A stretch of 64,000 nucleotides of DNA, taken from Diospyros lotus (lineage: Eukaryota > Streptophyta > Magnoliopsida > Ericales > Ebenaceae). This document shows positions 35,742 to 47,335 of this stretch, in pieces; within the stretch, counting starts at the first letter, position 1, and each line of letters starts with the position of its first letter. Both the position numbers and the translations under genes were made by a program. Below the pieces are notes generated by a model that was not told where the DNA came from, made no database searches, and saw only the letters and a list, made by a program, of their open reading frames with translations. Location: positions 19,698,339 to 19,762,338 of the forward strand of contig NC_068341.1 of the NCBI RefSeq assembly GCF_014633365.1, in the 5' to 3' direction.

Positions 35742-37799
35742 CTCTTGTTTTCAAATAATGTATATTAATATTTATTATTCTTTATTTTTAATCTTCAAAT
35801 ATTCCAATTAATAGTAAATACATTATGTTTCAAAACATATCATCAATCAATAAAATTAGTTAAAAATTAAAAAATAATAAATACATATTATTTAAAAAAT
35901 AAAATACGATTAACACTATTGAGCAAATCAACTTAAAAGAACAAAACAAGGTGACACCCCATAGTACAAAAAGATAAAATAAAATAAAAAAATTAATTAA
36001 ATCAATTTATCAACCGAAATGAACAAAATAATAAAAGAGCACGTGAAATCATCGCAACCCAAATGCCCTGCAGCCATAGCCTGTGGCCATGGCCTTAGCT
36101 TGTAGTCGTAAAGGACCCGCAGCACTAAAGGCTTACAACCCTAGTGTCCATCGAGATGTGTAGGAAGATCTAATGCATTGCCAAAGTATTTTCTTGAATA
36201 CGAGGAGTCTCAGATAATGCGTAAACATGATAACTTCGATAGTTAAAAATTCTTCCAAGTAAAGGATAGATAATCATCCATAAAAGGTCTCATCCTCAAA
36301 AAGATAAGATAAGCATCATCTATAAAATATAAACGTTATTCATCACATTTCTAGTCTCGGTCAGATTAGTAATAATCAAGATAGACGTTATCTACAAGAA
36401 TTCTAATTCTAGACTACTTTAGATTGTTCTATACTCTTCTTTAAATAAGTAGGAACTTATTCTAAAAAAAGTATGCTCCTAATATTAGTTTTAATACAAT
36501 TTTTATCGTATTCAATGTCTGACTTAAGTATTAGAGTATTTGAATTAGAATTTTTCTTTACCTTCTGTTTATTTTCTTTCTTACGTATTCAAATAGTTTG
36601 ATGACAACATTTTTTATCAAATAAATTTATTATTATATTTTAATAACAATACAGGAAAAAAAAAGTGTAATGTAAGGAAGCAATAAGTTTCTGAAACTCA
36701 AACTAGAATTTAGTATTTTAAATATTAAATATTTATTATATTAATTAAAAAATAACCAACATATGAGTGATAAAATCAGAACCCTACCGACATGAAGTGG
36801 AGCCACCTTCTATTTCCAATCCAAACAACCAAAACGTGGAGTCGACCTATGATTACTATTACTTGAGAGCGAATGGCTCACAAATTATTGTACTGAGAAA
36901 AACGTTTCCATGACAGATTACAGACGTTATGGAATAAGACCACGTGTAAGGATGGGTTTCTAGAAGAAAATTTATTTTTATATTTATATATATTGTGTGT
37001 GCATATATTTTTTTAACTTTAAAAAATGTAAATTTTGATTCAAGAGTAGTTCCAACTAAGAGAATGAGAAACATGATCTCTTCGTAATATAGATTATGTG
37101 GTCGGATAAATAATATGTTAATGTTAATTTAGTGGGTCAAGAGTTCGATTCTCATCTTGTGCAATGAAATGAAGTCTCATACATGTAATTTATCACTTCT
37201 GACGTAATCGAGAGTATGAGTATCGAAAATTGCGTAAGAACGATCATCCCAAAAATAAAAAAGATGATTCCTAAATGGAAAAGTATTGTAAAATGAGCCT
37301 TAACATGTGACATGCAGAGTGTCTATTTGATGTTATTATAAAGTTTTTTATTGTTGTAAAAAAAAAATGTTTATAAGAGTGAATTTAAAGAAAAAACTTA
37401 TTTAGTATTTGACAGAACACCTGAGAAAGTGTTTCAGTGGTGTTATTATATGTGTTTGATCAAATTGAAGAACCCAAGTGGCTAGCTTCGCTGTGGATGC
37501 TGCCCGTGCCATTGTCATTGCTGGAGAGAGATGAAAAGGGAGAGAAGAGCGCATTTTGGATGTTTAATGACAAAGGACATTGATTAATACAACTTTTAAA
37601 TCTCCAAAGAGATTTATGTAATTCCTTAAAATCAAGCCTACCCAGCGATGAATATTTTATTTTGCTCTTATAATAAATTGATAATATATATTATAAAAAT
37701 ATATGTACAACTATGATAAAAAAATCTATACAAACTTACATTATAGGAATATATAAAATTATTATTAAGAGAAAAAAGTTATCAAAATTAATATAACAT
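35742..37799. other. AT-rich spacer with an LTR-like remnant at about 36180-36615
   Basis: 36180-36615 holds a gypsy LTR-like R segment ('gtctgacttaagtattagag', ending 'gatgacaaca') without matching partners. The rest is A+T-rich. Short ORFs have no motif. Confidence 0.45.
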
Positions 37800-38736
37800 T
37801 ATTGTGTCATGAAAAATCAGAAGAAAAAATGAGAAATTTTTTATGAAAAAATTTCGGCTTGCCGCGAAGTAGCCTCGCAGCCAGTTTCTTTCTGCGAGCT
37901 ACCTTGCGGCTAGATACTAGCGGCAAAGGCTAGTCTCGCGACAGCTTTGCCACAAGAACTAGTCTCGCGGCAAAGGTTGGCCGCAAGGGCTAGCCTCGTT
38001 GCAGGAGCTGGCCGCGAGGTCCAACCTTGCGACAGGGGCTGGCTGCGAGCGCCAACCTTATGGTAGAAAATTACAATGAGGGCCAACTCGCGATAGCCTT
38101 GCCATGAGCAGCCTCGCGGCAAATGCCCACTCTCAATGAAACCTAAGCTCCATTCAGCAATCGCCACGTATTGGCACTAGCCATCTTTGAGAATCGTGCC
38201 CTATAAATACCTAGTTACAAGACAATGAAGGGGACTTCCAATTTCGGTAAAGATTTTGACACCTTAACGGCATTTTCACTGTTTTCATGAATAGTTATCT
38301 AGATCCAGTACTAACTTAGGCATCAGCGGGTCGTTGCGGGCGAGAATTCCCGCGAGCCTTCTAACCCATTTCTAAGTATCAACAAGGCCAAATCCTTGCG
38401 GCGAGAGACCTAACGGCGAAGTTAAAACCTTGCGACGAGACCTTGTGGCGAAGGTAAAACCTTACGGCAAGACTTTGTGGCAAAGATAAATCCTTGCGGC
38501 GATGGTAAAACCTTACGGTGAAGGAAAATCCTTGTGGCAATTCTTGCGGCGAGGAAGATCCTTGTGGAAAAATCCTTGCGACGAGACAGATCCTAACAAC
38601 AAAATCCTTATGGCGAGCATCCTTGTGGCAAGCTCCCTTGAGGCAACTTCTCTCACAATAACCTCACTTCACTCGACACCAAGCTCGCGTGGACCCCACA
38701 TCATAAATTTTAATTGTTATATTTTTTGTAACAACA
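37800..38736 (+). mobile_element. 5' LTR of the deleted gypsy element
   Basis: Matches the start of the 3' LTR at 41932 ('tgtgccatgaaaaat...'). TATA box TATAAATA at 38202-38209. Two clusters of degenerate GCGGC-rich repeats, 37860-38130 and 38390-38660, give it a GC content unlike its surroundings. Ends GTAACAACA directly before the primer site. Confidence 0.78.
38390..38660. repeat. Degenerate CCTTGCGGCGA repeat cluster
   Basis: More than a dozen variants of CCTTGCGGCGAG / CCTTGTGGCAAG, spaced roughly 15-25 bp. Many changes are C to T or G to A, as expected after methylation-linked decay of a once uniform array. Confidence 0.7.
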
Positions 38737-38786
38737 ATTTGACGCTATCTGTGGGAAACGCAACTAAAAGCCAATCTTAGCACAAG

Positions 38787-40238
38787 ATGTCGAGAAGGAC
38801 AAGATCAACCGGTTTGGCAAACCCGCCTAACCTTGCTCGAATGAGCGCTCGCACTAGGATGAAAGGCTTTAGCCAAATACATCCTACGGTACTTGGACTT
38901 TTGGAAGATCATCTAACAATGAGGTGTGTTCGAAAAACTTTCCTATGCTCAAAGGCAACCAGACCACCGGACTAGGAGGCATGGAGTGTTTAGAACAAGG
39001 AGAAGTACACGTAACTGGATTGAGGAGACATGCGATAGGGCGAGGGAAACAAGTCCCACATGTAGCGCCCGTTAGTCAGGAACAACATTCCTTTGGACAA
39101 TCTACAATTCCAAATAGAAATCTCGTGGTGACTTCAATACCTTCAGGACCCACAGTGATAGCTCTACCCACAGTCTTACTCTCAGATTATGAACAATTGT
39201 AGAAGGATTTTGAAGAGCTAAAACAACAGAATGATGAACTCAGGATGAACAATGAAGAGAATATGAGAAGACTATAGGGAATCACTGCTTTGCTATATGA
39301 ACTAATGCCGGACATCCGCATTCCCAACATAGGACAAATCGATACCGGGGGAGGGGGAGAACACTGGAGATCCCCAAACACCCCTCCAAGGACCACACGG
39401 TGGGGGATAAAAACTGGAACTCCAGATCCAAATAACCAAGTCTCAGAAATGACAGACTTGAGAAGGGAACATGACAGTAGGGTAGGGAAAGCTCCCATGT
39501 ATAAAGGGACAGCGGAAAGCACCTACTCAAGAGCTCCTTATGTCCCACTTCCTTGCAAAAATAAAGCAAAAAATGAGACACTGAAGGCATCTAACATCAA
39601 ACGCCTCATATAAGAGATGCGAGAGCAGAGGTAAGTAATGATGGTGCCAAAGGAAATGCCCCCGAAAGGGTTTCCCTTGTTTGAGGAACTCCAAAGGCAA
39701 CTAGTGTAACTAGGGTTTAAGCTATCGCAACTTTCGATATAATTGGGAAATGAGGACCCAGAGAAGCACCTACAACACTTCGTCGCAGTAGCCGTATTAT
39801 AGGGATGGAATGAGGTCACTATGTGCAGAGCTTCCTACTCTCCCTAGCAGAATAGACTCAATGGTGGTTTACTGAATTACCAGTAGGCTATATACGATCA
39901 TTTGAACAGTTAAAGAAAGAGTTCCTGAAGGCATTCTCCATCTACATCCCAAAAAAGAAGACTGTTATATATCTAATGAGCTTGCAACAGAGGCCTAATG
40001 AAGCCCTAAAGCAATATATTGAGTGATTCAGAGCCGCAACGCAGGAAGTAATGGATCTCCTAGTTGGATTGGTGACGTTAGCCCTGCTTGACAGAACTAC
40101 ATACGCCCCGCTTAGAAGATCCCTAACCTTCTCCAAGCCAGATTCTATGATTGAATTATTTGACCGAGTAGAACAGTTTATCATCCAAATGGAAATTTTG
40201 GATGCATGGGAAGGTAATAGAAGAGGAAGGGAAACCTA
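38787..40238 (+). pseudogene. Gypsy (Tat-like) gag remnant
   Basis: Broken frames read a coiled-coil-like stretch (39190-39280: EELKQQNDELRMNNEENMRR), a proline-rich part, and the start of a Retrotrans_gag domain (EDPEKHLQHFVAVAV, about 39750-39800). A LQQRP-like motif follows (about 39975). Several stops and frameshifts are present. There is no zinc knuckle and no protease. Confidence 0.7.
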
Positions 40239-40390
40239 GCCCGAATTGTAAAGGACCCTACAAAATTCAGAAGATGTTGGGCCCCAACACGTGCATACTA
40301 CAAACACTACAAGATGAGGTGATATGAAAAACTTGGAACACCTTGCACCTCAAGAGGTACTTCCTAGCTTCACCAGTCATTAATTCCAGG
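40239..40390 (+). pseudogene. C-terminal end of gypsy pol joined to gag
   Basis: Translates in one frame to a GPYKIQKMLG.. / TWNTLHLKRYF pattern, the C-terminal end of Tat-type integrase (usual form GPY..., RTWN..NLK.YY). It directly follows gag, showing a deletion of about 3-4 kb of pol. Confidence 0.7.
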
Positions 40391-40639
40391 GAATGGGACA
40401 AAGCATGAGATGCAGAGCCAAGCCTGTCACCAAAAACGTTACTCGATCCGGCTGGGGGTCAGGATTGTCTTTAATTTTTCATTGTTATAATATCCCCCAA
40501 TAAATAAAAGAATATACCCCTTGTATTCCCATAGAGTAGGCAAAACTATAAGCCGAACCACATAAAATCTCTATGGGCTAAGATTATTTGTATGTGTTAT
40601 AAAATGTGATGCAGGTACGACGGCTCAAGCGCAACCCAC

Positions 40640-41890
40640 TCCCGAAGGTCAAGTCGCCTAGTGGCAATCTGGTGTCATTGACCACGAGCTAGCCCAGGAT
40701 CACCAGAAGATCTGATGCCTATGCCCGCAGACTAACCCATATCCCTCGTTTGAGTCCAGTGCTATGCCTTTTGGATAGATCCAACTTCTTGGTTAATCTG
40801 GCGCCTAGGTCTCCTGACAAACTTGGATATCTAGAAGGAATCCCATGTTGGACGATTGGCCAAACCCATATCCCTTGAGGTAGACTAGCCTTAGGAAGGC
40901 GGCAAAGAGATGAAGCGACCACATTATAACTCTGACACGAGCCTGCTCCCAAAGGTCAAGTCACCTAGTGGAAATCTGATGCCGATGACCATGAGCTAGC
41001 CCGGGGATCACTAGAAGATCCTATGCCTATACTCGCAAACTCACCCAAATCCCTCGTTTGAATTCAGTGCTATGCCTTTATGACTAGACCTAACTCCTTG
41101 GTTGATCTGGTGCCTAGGTCTCCCAATAAACTCGAATGTCTAGAAGGAATCCCGCGCCGGACCACTAGCCAAACCCAAATCCCCTGAGGTAGACTACCCC
41201 AAGGAAGGCGTGGAGAGAGATGGAATGACCATATGACAGTTCTTCCATGATTCCTCTTATCGGAGTTAAGTCACCCAGTTGCAATCTGGTGCTGATGACC
41301 ACAAGCTGGCCTGTGATCACTAGAACATCCGATGCCTATGCCCGCAGACTTATCCAGATCCCTTGGTTGAGTTAGGTGCTATGTCTTTTTAGCTAAACCC
41401 AACTCCTTGGTTGATTTAGCGCCTAAGTCTCCTAGCAAAATTGGATGTCTGGTAGGAATCCAGTGCCGGTCCATTGGCCAAACCCAGATTCCCTAAGGTA
41501 AACTAACCCCAAAAGACAAGATGTGGAGGACACAATAGTCAGTGTGCTATGATCCATTCCGGGATCATCGGATGCACCGAAGCTTATGCCTGCAGTCTCA
41601 CCGGGATCCCTTGATTGATTCTGGTGTTATGCTCCCAAGTTAGACCTGACTTCTTGATTGATCCGATGCCTAGGCTTTCTAGCAAAACTCGGACGCCCGA
41701 CAGGAATCCCGCAGCGGAACCTATCCTTGAGGGCCTGGTTGCCCAGGGATAATCTAGTGCCTATGACCCAGCCTGATGTAAGATCTTCAGGTATTCTAAC
41801 ACCAATGCCCGCAGGCTCATCGGGATCCCCTGATTGAGTCCGATGCTATGCTCCCAAGAAAGACCCTACTCATTGATTGATATTTTACTC
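40640..41890. repeat. Tandem array in the 3' untranslated region, ~308-bp monomer
   Basis: A marker phrase (GGATCACCAGAAGATC and variants) recurs at about 40697, 41005, 41314, 41571 and 41779, giving spacings of 308, 309, 257 and 208 bp: three near full units and two shortened ones. Each unit has AAGTCRCCYAGTGGCAATCT and TGCCTATGCCCGCAG. It lies between the pol end and the 3' LTR. Confidence 0.85.
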
Positions 41891-41931
41891 TTCAATTTTG
41901 TCTAAAGAAAAAACAGAAGAGTGGGGGCAAT

Positions 41932-42266
41932 TGTTGTGCCATGAAAAATTGGAGGAAAAAATGAGAATTTTTTAATGAAAAAATTTTAGCTCGCCGCAAA
42001 GTGGCCTCGAGGCAAGGGTTGGCTGTGAGGGTTAGCCTCGCGGCAAAGGTTAGCCGTGAGGGCTAGCCTAGTGACAAAGGTTGGCTGCGAGGTCCAGCCT
42101 CGCGGCAAAAAATTACCACGAGGGCCAGCTCGTGGTAGCCTTGCCGTGAGGCAGCTTGCGGCTAAAGGCTGCCCACAAGGGCCAGCCTCGTGGCAGCCTT
42201 GCCGTGAGCAGCCTCGCGACAAATGCACCATCTCAATGAAACCTACGCTCCATTTAGCAATCACCA
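41932..42266 (+). mobile_element. 3' LTR of the deleted gypsy element, truncated
   Basis: TGTTGTGCCATGAAAAAT start after the purine tract. Follows the 5' LTR through the GCGGC-rich cluster up to 'aatgaaacctacgctccatttagcaatcacc', then departs from it, so about 600 bp are missing. Confidence 0.78.
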
Positions 42267-43084
42267 TGGAAAAAATGGATTCAAATAGGATAATAGAACA
42301 AGCTCAAGCTGAAAAAGTATGGTCCTTACAAGATTACAAAGAAGATCAATGATAATACTTATGTTGTAGATTTGTCTAATCATATGGGTATTTCCAAACA
42401 TTCAATAGGGCTAAACTTTCTTTGTATTTACCGAACGTGAGTTTGTCTTACCCGAATCAAAATTATAGGTTGAATTTTTTCTCAAGTGGAGGTGAATGAT
42501 GCGGTAACCAATCAAGACCCGTCCCAAAGCTGACCCAACCAAACCGAAATAGTAGTGCCAGAATAATAGCACCGAAACAATAGCAAATAGTATTTAAATA
42601 CTTCTTAAGTTTTAGGATTCTACTTTATGTTTTTACTTGATTTAGAATTCTATTTCATATTTGATTAGGATTTTATTTTTATTAGGATTCTAGTTGACTT
42701 TTATTTAGAATTTATTTCTATTAAGATTCTAGTTGAATTTTGCTTAGGATTTATTTCTATTAAAATTCTAGTTGAATTTTATTTATAAATATTAGATGGA
42801 TTTGAATTAGCCAAACACTATAAATATGTCTAGAATCTAGAGTTTGTAATCAAGTTTTCTAAATACAAATTTCAACAACCTATTTGGATTTTCTTAGCAA
42901 AACAGTCTTATTTTTGCATTTTCTTAAAAGCCAAAGTTCGGCCATTGAAATTTGTTCTTTCAAGGGTTTATTTTGGTGTATTTGTTTCACACATGCACTA
43001 CATGTTGCGTCAGCTTGGGTCTCAAACCTTTATATGTTTGAAACCAACCTCTTATTGCTAAATTAATTTAGTAGTTGCTCTTTG
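42267..43084 (+). other. Unassigned retroelement-like spacer
   Basis: 42600-42790 has about three copies of a ~47-bp unit with GATTCTAGTTGAATTTTATTTA. ACTATAAATATG near 42819 could be an LTR TATA box. No terminal repeats could be matched. Confidence 0.4.
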
Positions 43085-43128
43085 GTGATAGTGAGTTTTT
43101 ATGGGTCAAGTGGGTCCACACTTATCAC

Positions 43129-43923
43129 TAGAGATGGCAAAATGGGCTTGGCCCGACGGGCTGGCTCGTTGGGGCCCTGCCCGACACCGGGCTAGGGCCA
43201 GCATTTTGCTGGCCCATTTAAGGTCGGGCCGATTTGGCCCGTCCCGTTTGGCCCGCTTGGGCCTGCTAATCGGCCATACAACCCCCCCCAAACAGCCCTC
43301 GCCCTCACCCTCTGTCCCATCCTCGCCCTTGCCCTCACCTCGCCCTCTGTCGCCCTTGTCTCGTCCTCACTCGCTGGTCGCCGCCCTCACTCGTCCTCGC
43401 TCACCGATCGCCGCCCTCGCTCGTCCTTGCTTGCCCTCTGTCTCGCCCTCACCCTCGTCTCGCCCTCTCCCGCGCCATTTGCCCTCGCCCTCGCTCGCCC
43501 TCTGTCTCGTCCTCGCCCTCGTCTCACCCTCACTGGCGGGTCGCCGCCATCGCTCACCCTCTGTCTCGCACTCGCCCTCTGTCTCGCCCTCACTGGCCGA
43601 TCACCGCCCTCGCTCACCGGTTGTCGCCCTCTGTCTCGCCCTCGTTGGCCGGTCGCCGCCCTCGCTCGTCCTCGCTCACCGGTTGCCGCCCTCTATCTCA
43701 CCCTCGCCCTCACCTCGCCCTTTGTCTCGCCCTCGCCCCTCGCTCTCGCCCTCGTGGGCTGGGCTAGCCTGTTTGGCCCGTCTAGCCCGCGGGCCCGTGT
43801 AGGGCCGAGCTAGGGCCAGCAATCTGTTGGCCTATTTTTAAGCGGGCCGATTTGGCCCTGCCCGCTTGGCCAGCGGGCCACTTGGTGGCGGGCCGGCTCG
43901 GCCCGGCCCGTTTGCCATCTCTA
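43129..43923. mobile_element. hAT-like non-autonomous element with GC-rich core (795 bp)
   Basis: Terminal inverted repeat TAGAGATGGCAAA at 43129, complemented by TTTGCCATCTCTA ending at 43923, with a perfect 8-bp TSD CTTATCAC (43121-43128 and 43924-43931), the size made by hAT transposases. GGCCCG-rich subterminal parts flank a minisatellite core. No transposase. Once it is removed, the LINE frame resumes, confirming the insertion. Confidence 0.9.
43283..43755. repeat. CCCTCGC-type minisatellite
   Basis: Dozens of CGCCCTCGC / CGCCCTCTGTCT variants with interspersed CTCACCGGTCGCCGC. It creates a false 233-codon ORF rich in Ser, Pro, Arg and Leu (43101-43802) and a 128-codon one in another frame. 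The composition is far from the AT-rich surroundings. Confidence 0.9.
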
Positions 43924-45352
43924 CTTATCACGTTAAATATAAGTGTTTTTGGCTACTTCTAGTGCCTTACTTGCCCTCTGTACTGAAGGAAACTATTATC
44001 TATCTGCAGTGTGATACAAGTAAATTTTGGTTGGCGAGTTGGAGATGGTCGCCATATCTTCCTGTGGCATGACCAATGGCATCCCCTCAAGGTGTTGGTC
44101 GATAGATTTTCTCATCAATTGCCCCAACAGTTGGGAATATCTATCACTACTCATGTTCTTGAAATCATTGTCGATGGTTTTTGGTCTTAGCAAGAGATGA
44201 CTTCATTGCTGTCTTTGGACATGATTCAACACAAATGCCTAGCCCCCATAAGGTTGGGCATTGCAATAAGTTGAGGTGGCTTCCAACCTTAGATGGGACC
44301 TTTTCTATTCGATCTACCTTGTAGGGTCTTCTAATATAGTGCCACGCGTACCTTGGCATCATTTGGTGTGAAATGGTACTGGTATTTCTGCTCACATGTT
44401 TATTTTTTTGTTAGCTCTTAGGGAGCTTTTATATATTCTCGATCATATTAACTTGTTTTTGCCTTTTCCAAATAGATGCTTTCTTTGCAAGGCAAATGTG
44501 GAGTGGCATAGTCACATTTTCTTCAATTGTCCCTACTCTCGATAGGTGTTGTCTTTCTTCTAACACTCGAAGAAATTTGGATGGCATTAGCATCAATGGG
44601 AGATAGGAGTGTTATGGGATGCAACATGTTGGAGAGGTAAAGGCTATTAGTAGGTTGCTAATCATTTGGTTTTGCAGGCATTGGTTTATTTTATCTGGCA
44701 TGAACAAAACAATAAGTGCTCCAGGGAGGAGTATACATGTCCCAGTTGACACATCAGGTATAATGTACCTTATGGACATGGTTGATCACCATTCTTTTCC
44801 CGTACGTATACTCTTTAGGGTTATGCTCTGCGGCATTTTTGGCGGCTTTTGACTGATTAATTTTCCTTGCTCTACTAGTCATGTTGTTTAGTAACTTGGG
44901 ATTGATAGTTTCCTCCTACATTAACCTTCAAGTAAAAAAGTGGTTGTCTCATGAGTATTCTTCATCACCCTCAGTTATTGTTTGGGGAATAACCGAGGGG
45001 TTAATAGTATACTCATGCATCAACACCTTGCAGGAATGTATCAAACTAATGTTAAGGGAGGTTTATGTTATGCCAGTTTCATCCGTATGCTAGTTTCTTT
45101 TTCCATCTAAATCTTTTTCCATCTAAATGGTTATCTTTTGAAGACATCATCTGACACATCCTCTGACATTTTTATTTTATTGTATATAGATTTTATCTGT
45201 TTTTCCTTAGTTTTAAGGGTTTCTTTTCGTTGTTTGTTAGTTTATCTGCTCTGTTTTCATTGTGAGGCTCAAGGTATGGCCCAACTTAAACTATAGACAC
45301 TTTGCATTATTTTCTTTTAATATAATTCTTATTTACAAAAAAAAAAAAAAAA

Positions 45353-47296
45353 TTGATTTCATGAAAAATCTCCATCAATCTTACAAATCTTTCAGCTTTT
45401 AAGGGATAAGAGGTCTTGTAACTTAATCTTAGATTCAATAAGAATGCGTCAATAATGAGCAGGCCAAGCACAACTGATGTCAAACAACAAAGAAGAAATG
45501 CACATTAGTGGTTTGTAAAATCTCGATAGGTTTTCAAATATGATTTTTGAATATTAAAGTTGAAATAATTAATTTAAGAAAAAAGATAAGAAAACAACCA
45601 CCATTAATAACTTTTATCAAAATGGAAAGAGATGAGTTTTAGAGTAATTTTTATCTTACAGCAAAGAGGTGAAAAATGTTCTGAAGGCAAAATAGTGATA
45701 CAGACTGTTTATGGTCATTTAGTGAAAAGTATTAATTAATGGCTTAAGATGAAAATTATATATTTGTCTTCTTTGCCAAATGAGAAAATATTTGTTTAAC
45801 TCACATAAAACTTATCAAGTAAAAATGATTTAAGCATGTATGAGATGAACAATGTGCTTGAGAAATATAGCAATAATCATAGTTTTTAAAAATTAAATTT
45901 TGATTTTGACAGTTAAAACCAAGGTGAATTATATTGGCTTCTCTTAATAAATTTAGTTAGAATAATCGTATTCAATTCTAGAAGATTTAAGTCAATTAAA
46001 CTTGGACTTTAGTCAACCAAATTGGCTTTGAAAAATTGTCCTAAACTATATATTTGAGGAGTTTGATGGACCAAACTTTATCCTTGATCCTTAAATTGAA
46101 ATAATATTAAAACTTTTAAAACCATACTACCTAATTTTGGTTGACTACTCTATTACATTTGGTCAACTATTCTTAAAGTTTTTGTCAACTAAACAAGTCT
46201 GTGGGACACCAATGTCACATTTTGTGGCATGTTGACTAATCAAACTTTTACTATGGTCGACCAAACTTGTTATTTTCTTCTGTTGGAAGTTTTTGGTTAA
46301 CCAAAACAACACTTTAATCGACTAAACTACCCAAAATTATAAAAAAAATTGCACGTCATTGTTTTGGAAACTTCACAATCATATCAAGGCAGAAAAATGT
46401 GTTCATTTTGTCGAGTCAATTCTTCCAAAGCTTTTAATGAATTTTAGTTTTTTTTTTTCCTTGAGTTAATGAAGCTTAATAAATAGTTTTTGTCCCTTGA
46501 GGTTAACAAAAACTAAGTTAAATTTAATAAAACAAAAATAAAAAAAACAAAAAAAAAAGAGAGCCCATTGGTAGCGAGAACCAGAGCTTTATCATAGTTC
46601 TTAAGCTATATACGTATGAATTATGTATCAAAAGAGACATTTGAAATCCACAAAATTAAACAATTAAATTGCTTATCTCATTTTTTGTTTTTTTGGAATC
46701 ATATTATCTCCAGTAGACTCTCCTTTCCATTCATCCCATGAAGTTGTTGCTCCAAATCGTCACTAATAAATAAATAGAATAGTTGAATTAACTTCAATCA
46801 CTTCATATCGTCTAGAAATAATTATTATTACATATGTAGATATATTGTGTTTAAGGTTGGAGTTTTGATTTAGGAATTGCTTTAGCTGAAGCTGGGTTAT
46901 CTCAATCAAGGTGCTTTTGGATTTGTGGAACCTACAAGCAATGCCACATTTGATTGTAGATCGACTATAGACTTCAATTAATAATCATTTTTTATATGCA
47001 ATCGATCTGATTTTTTGTGGGTCTCTTTCATCCATAAAACAAGATTTTAACCAGTAGAGAGGTTGAAATGAAGGCTCTAGAGGATAAATACAACATTGTA
47101 AAGGTGAACAAACACCTATTGATTGTACACTAAAAAGCTCTTAACATTCAAACCAACCAAGGCATTGAAAAGCTCTCCAAGATTCATCAATCAAGGCCTT
47201 GATTATCTTGCACCATAAAATATTTATTTTATCTCAGTTATTTTGTTAACTATTGCGTTTTATTAACGTATTTGATCCAATTGTGAACTAGGCGTA
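45353..47296. other. AT-rich spacer with a possible LTR fragment at about 45890-46460
   Basis: 45990-46330 has about eight short motifs of the type GTYRACYAAA (GGTTGACTA, GGTCAACTA, GGTCGACCAAAC, ATCGACTAAAC), like the U3 dyad arrays of the LTRs at 1.7 kb and 10.8 kb, but no LTR ends are visible. The remainder is A/T-rich without genes. Confidence 0.45.
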
Positions 47297-47301
47297 TCTA
47301 T
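47297..47301. repeat. Left target-site duplication TCTAT
   Basis: TCTAT immediately left of the LTR terminus TGTTAGACC. The same five bases follow the right LTR end at 57772-57776. Confidence 0.88.
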
Positions 47302-47335
47302 TGTTAGACCATATGTGCCCAAGAGTATATCTTTA
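47302..47335 (+). mobile_element. 34-nt LTR terminus at the left end
   Basis: Identical to the first 34 bases of the 3' LTR (56197-56230). The next bases depart from the LTR and match the complement of the leader. The junction shares six bases (TCTTTA, 47330-47335) between both sources. Confidence 0.93.

Larger units (their letters stand above)
37800..42266 (+). mobile_element. Internally deleted Ty3/gypsy element (Tat-like) with 3' tandem array
   Basis: 5' LTR 37800-38736, then a TTTGACGCTATCTGTGGGAA primer-site region typical of Tat-type elements, a broken gag (38787-40240), a sudden switch to the last part of pol (about 40240-40385), a ~308-bp tandem array (40640-41890), a purine tract (AGAAGAGTGGGGGCAAT) and a 3' LTR beginning at 41932 that stops at about 42266. 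Protease, RT, RNase H and integrase are missing, so it is non-autonomous. The 3' truncation removes the right TSD. Confidence 0.8.
43085..45352 (+). mobile_element. L1-type LINE, 5' truncated, with poly(A) tail
   Basis: Frames around 43090-43130 and 43935-44140 read the C-terminal part of a plant LINE ORF2: WVKWVH..., then VGDGRHIFLWHDQWHPL. A zf-RVT motif (CFLCKANVEWHSHIFFNCPYS, 44478-44535) and an IWHEQNNKC-like stretch (about 44690-44735) follow. The 3' end reads AATATAATTCTTATTTAC followed by about 16 A (45337-45352), the usual LINE tail. Stops make it dead. The hAT-like element at 43129 is inserted in it. Confidence 0.8.

Noticed and set aside
43101..43802. 233-codon plus-strand ORF rich in Ser, Pro, Arg, Leu
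   Set aside because: Made by the CCCTCGC minisatellite; ORFs appear in several frames and on both strands, and the frame crosses the hAT-like element's ends.
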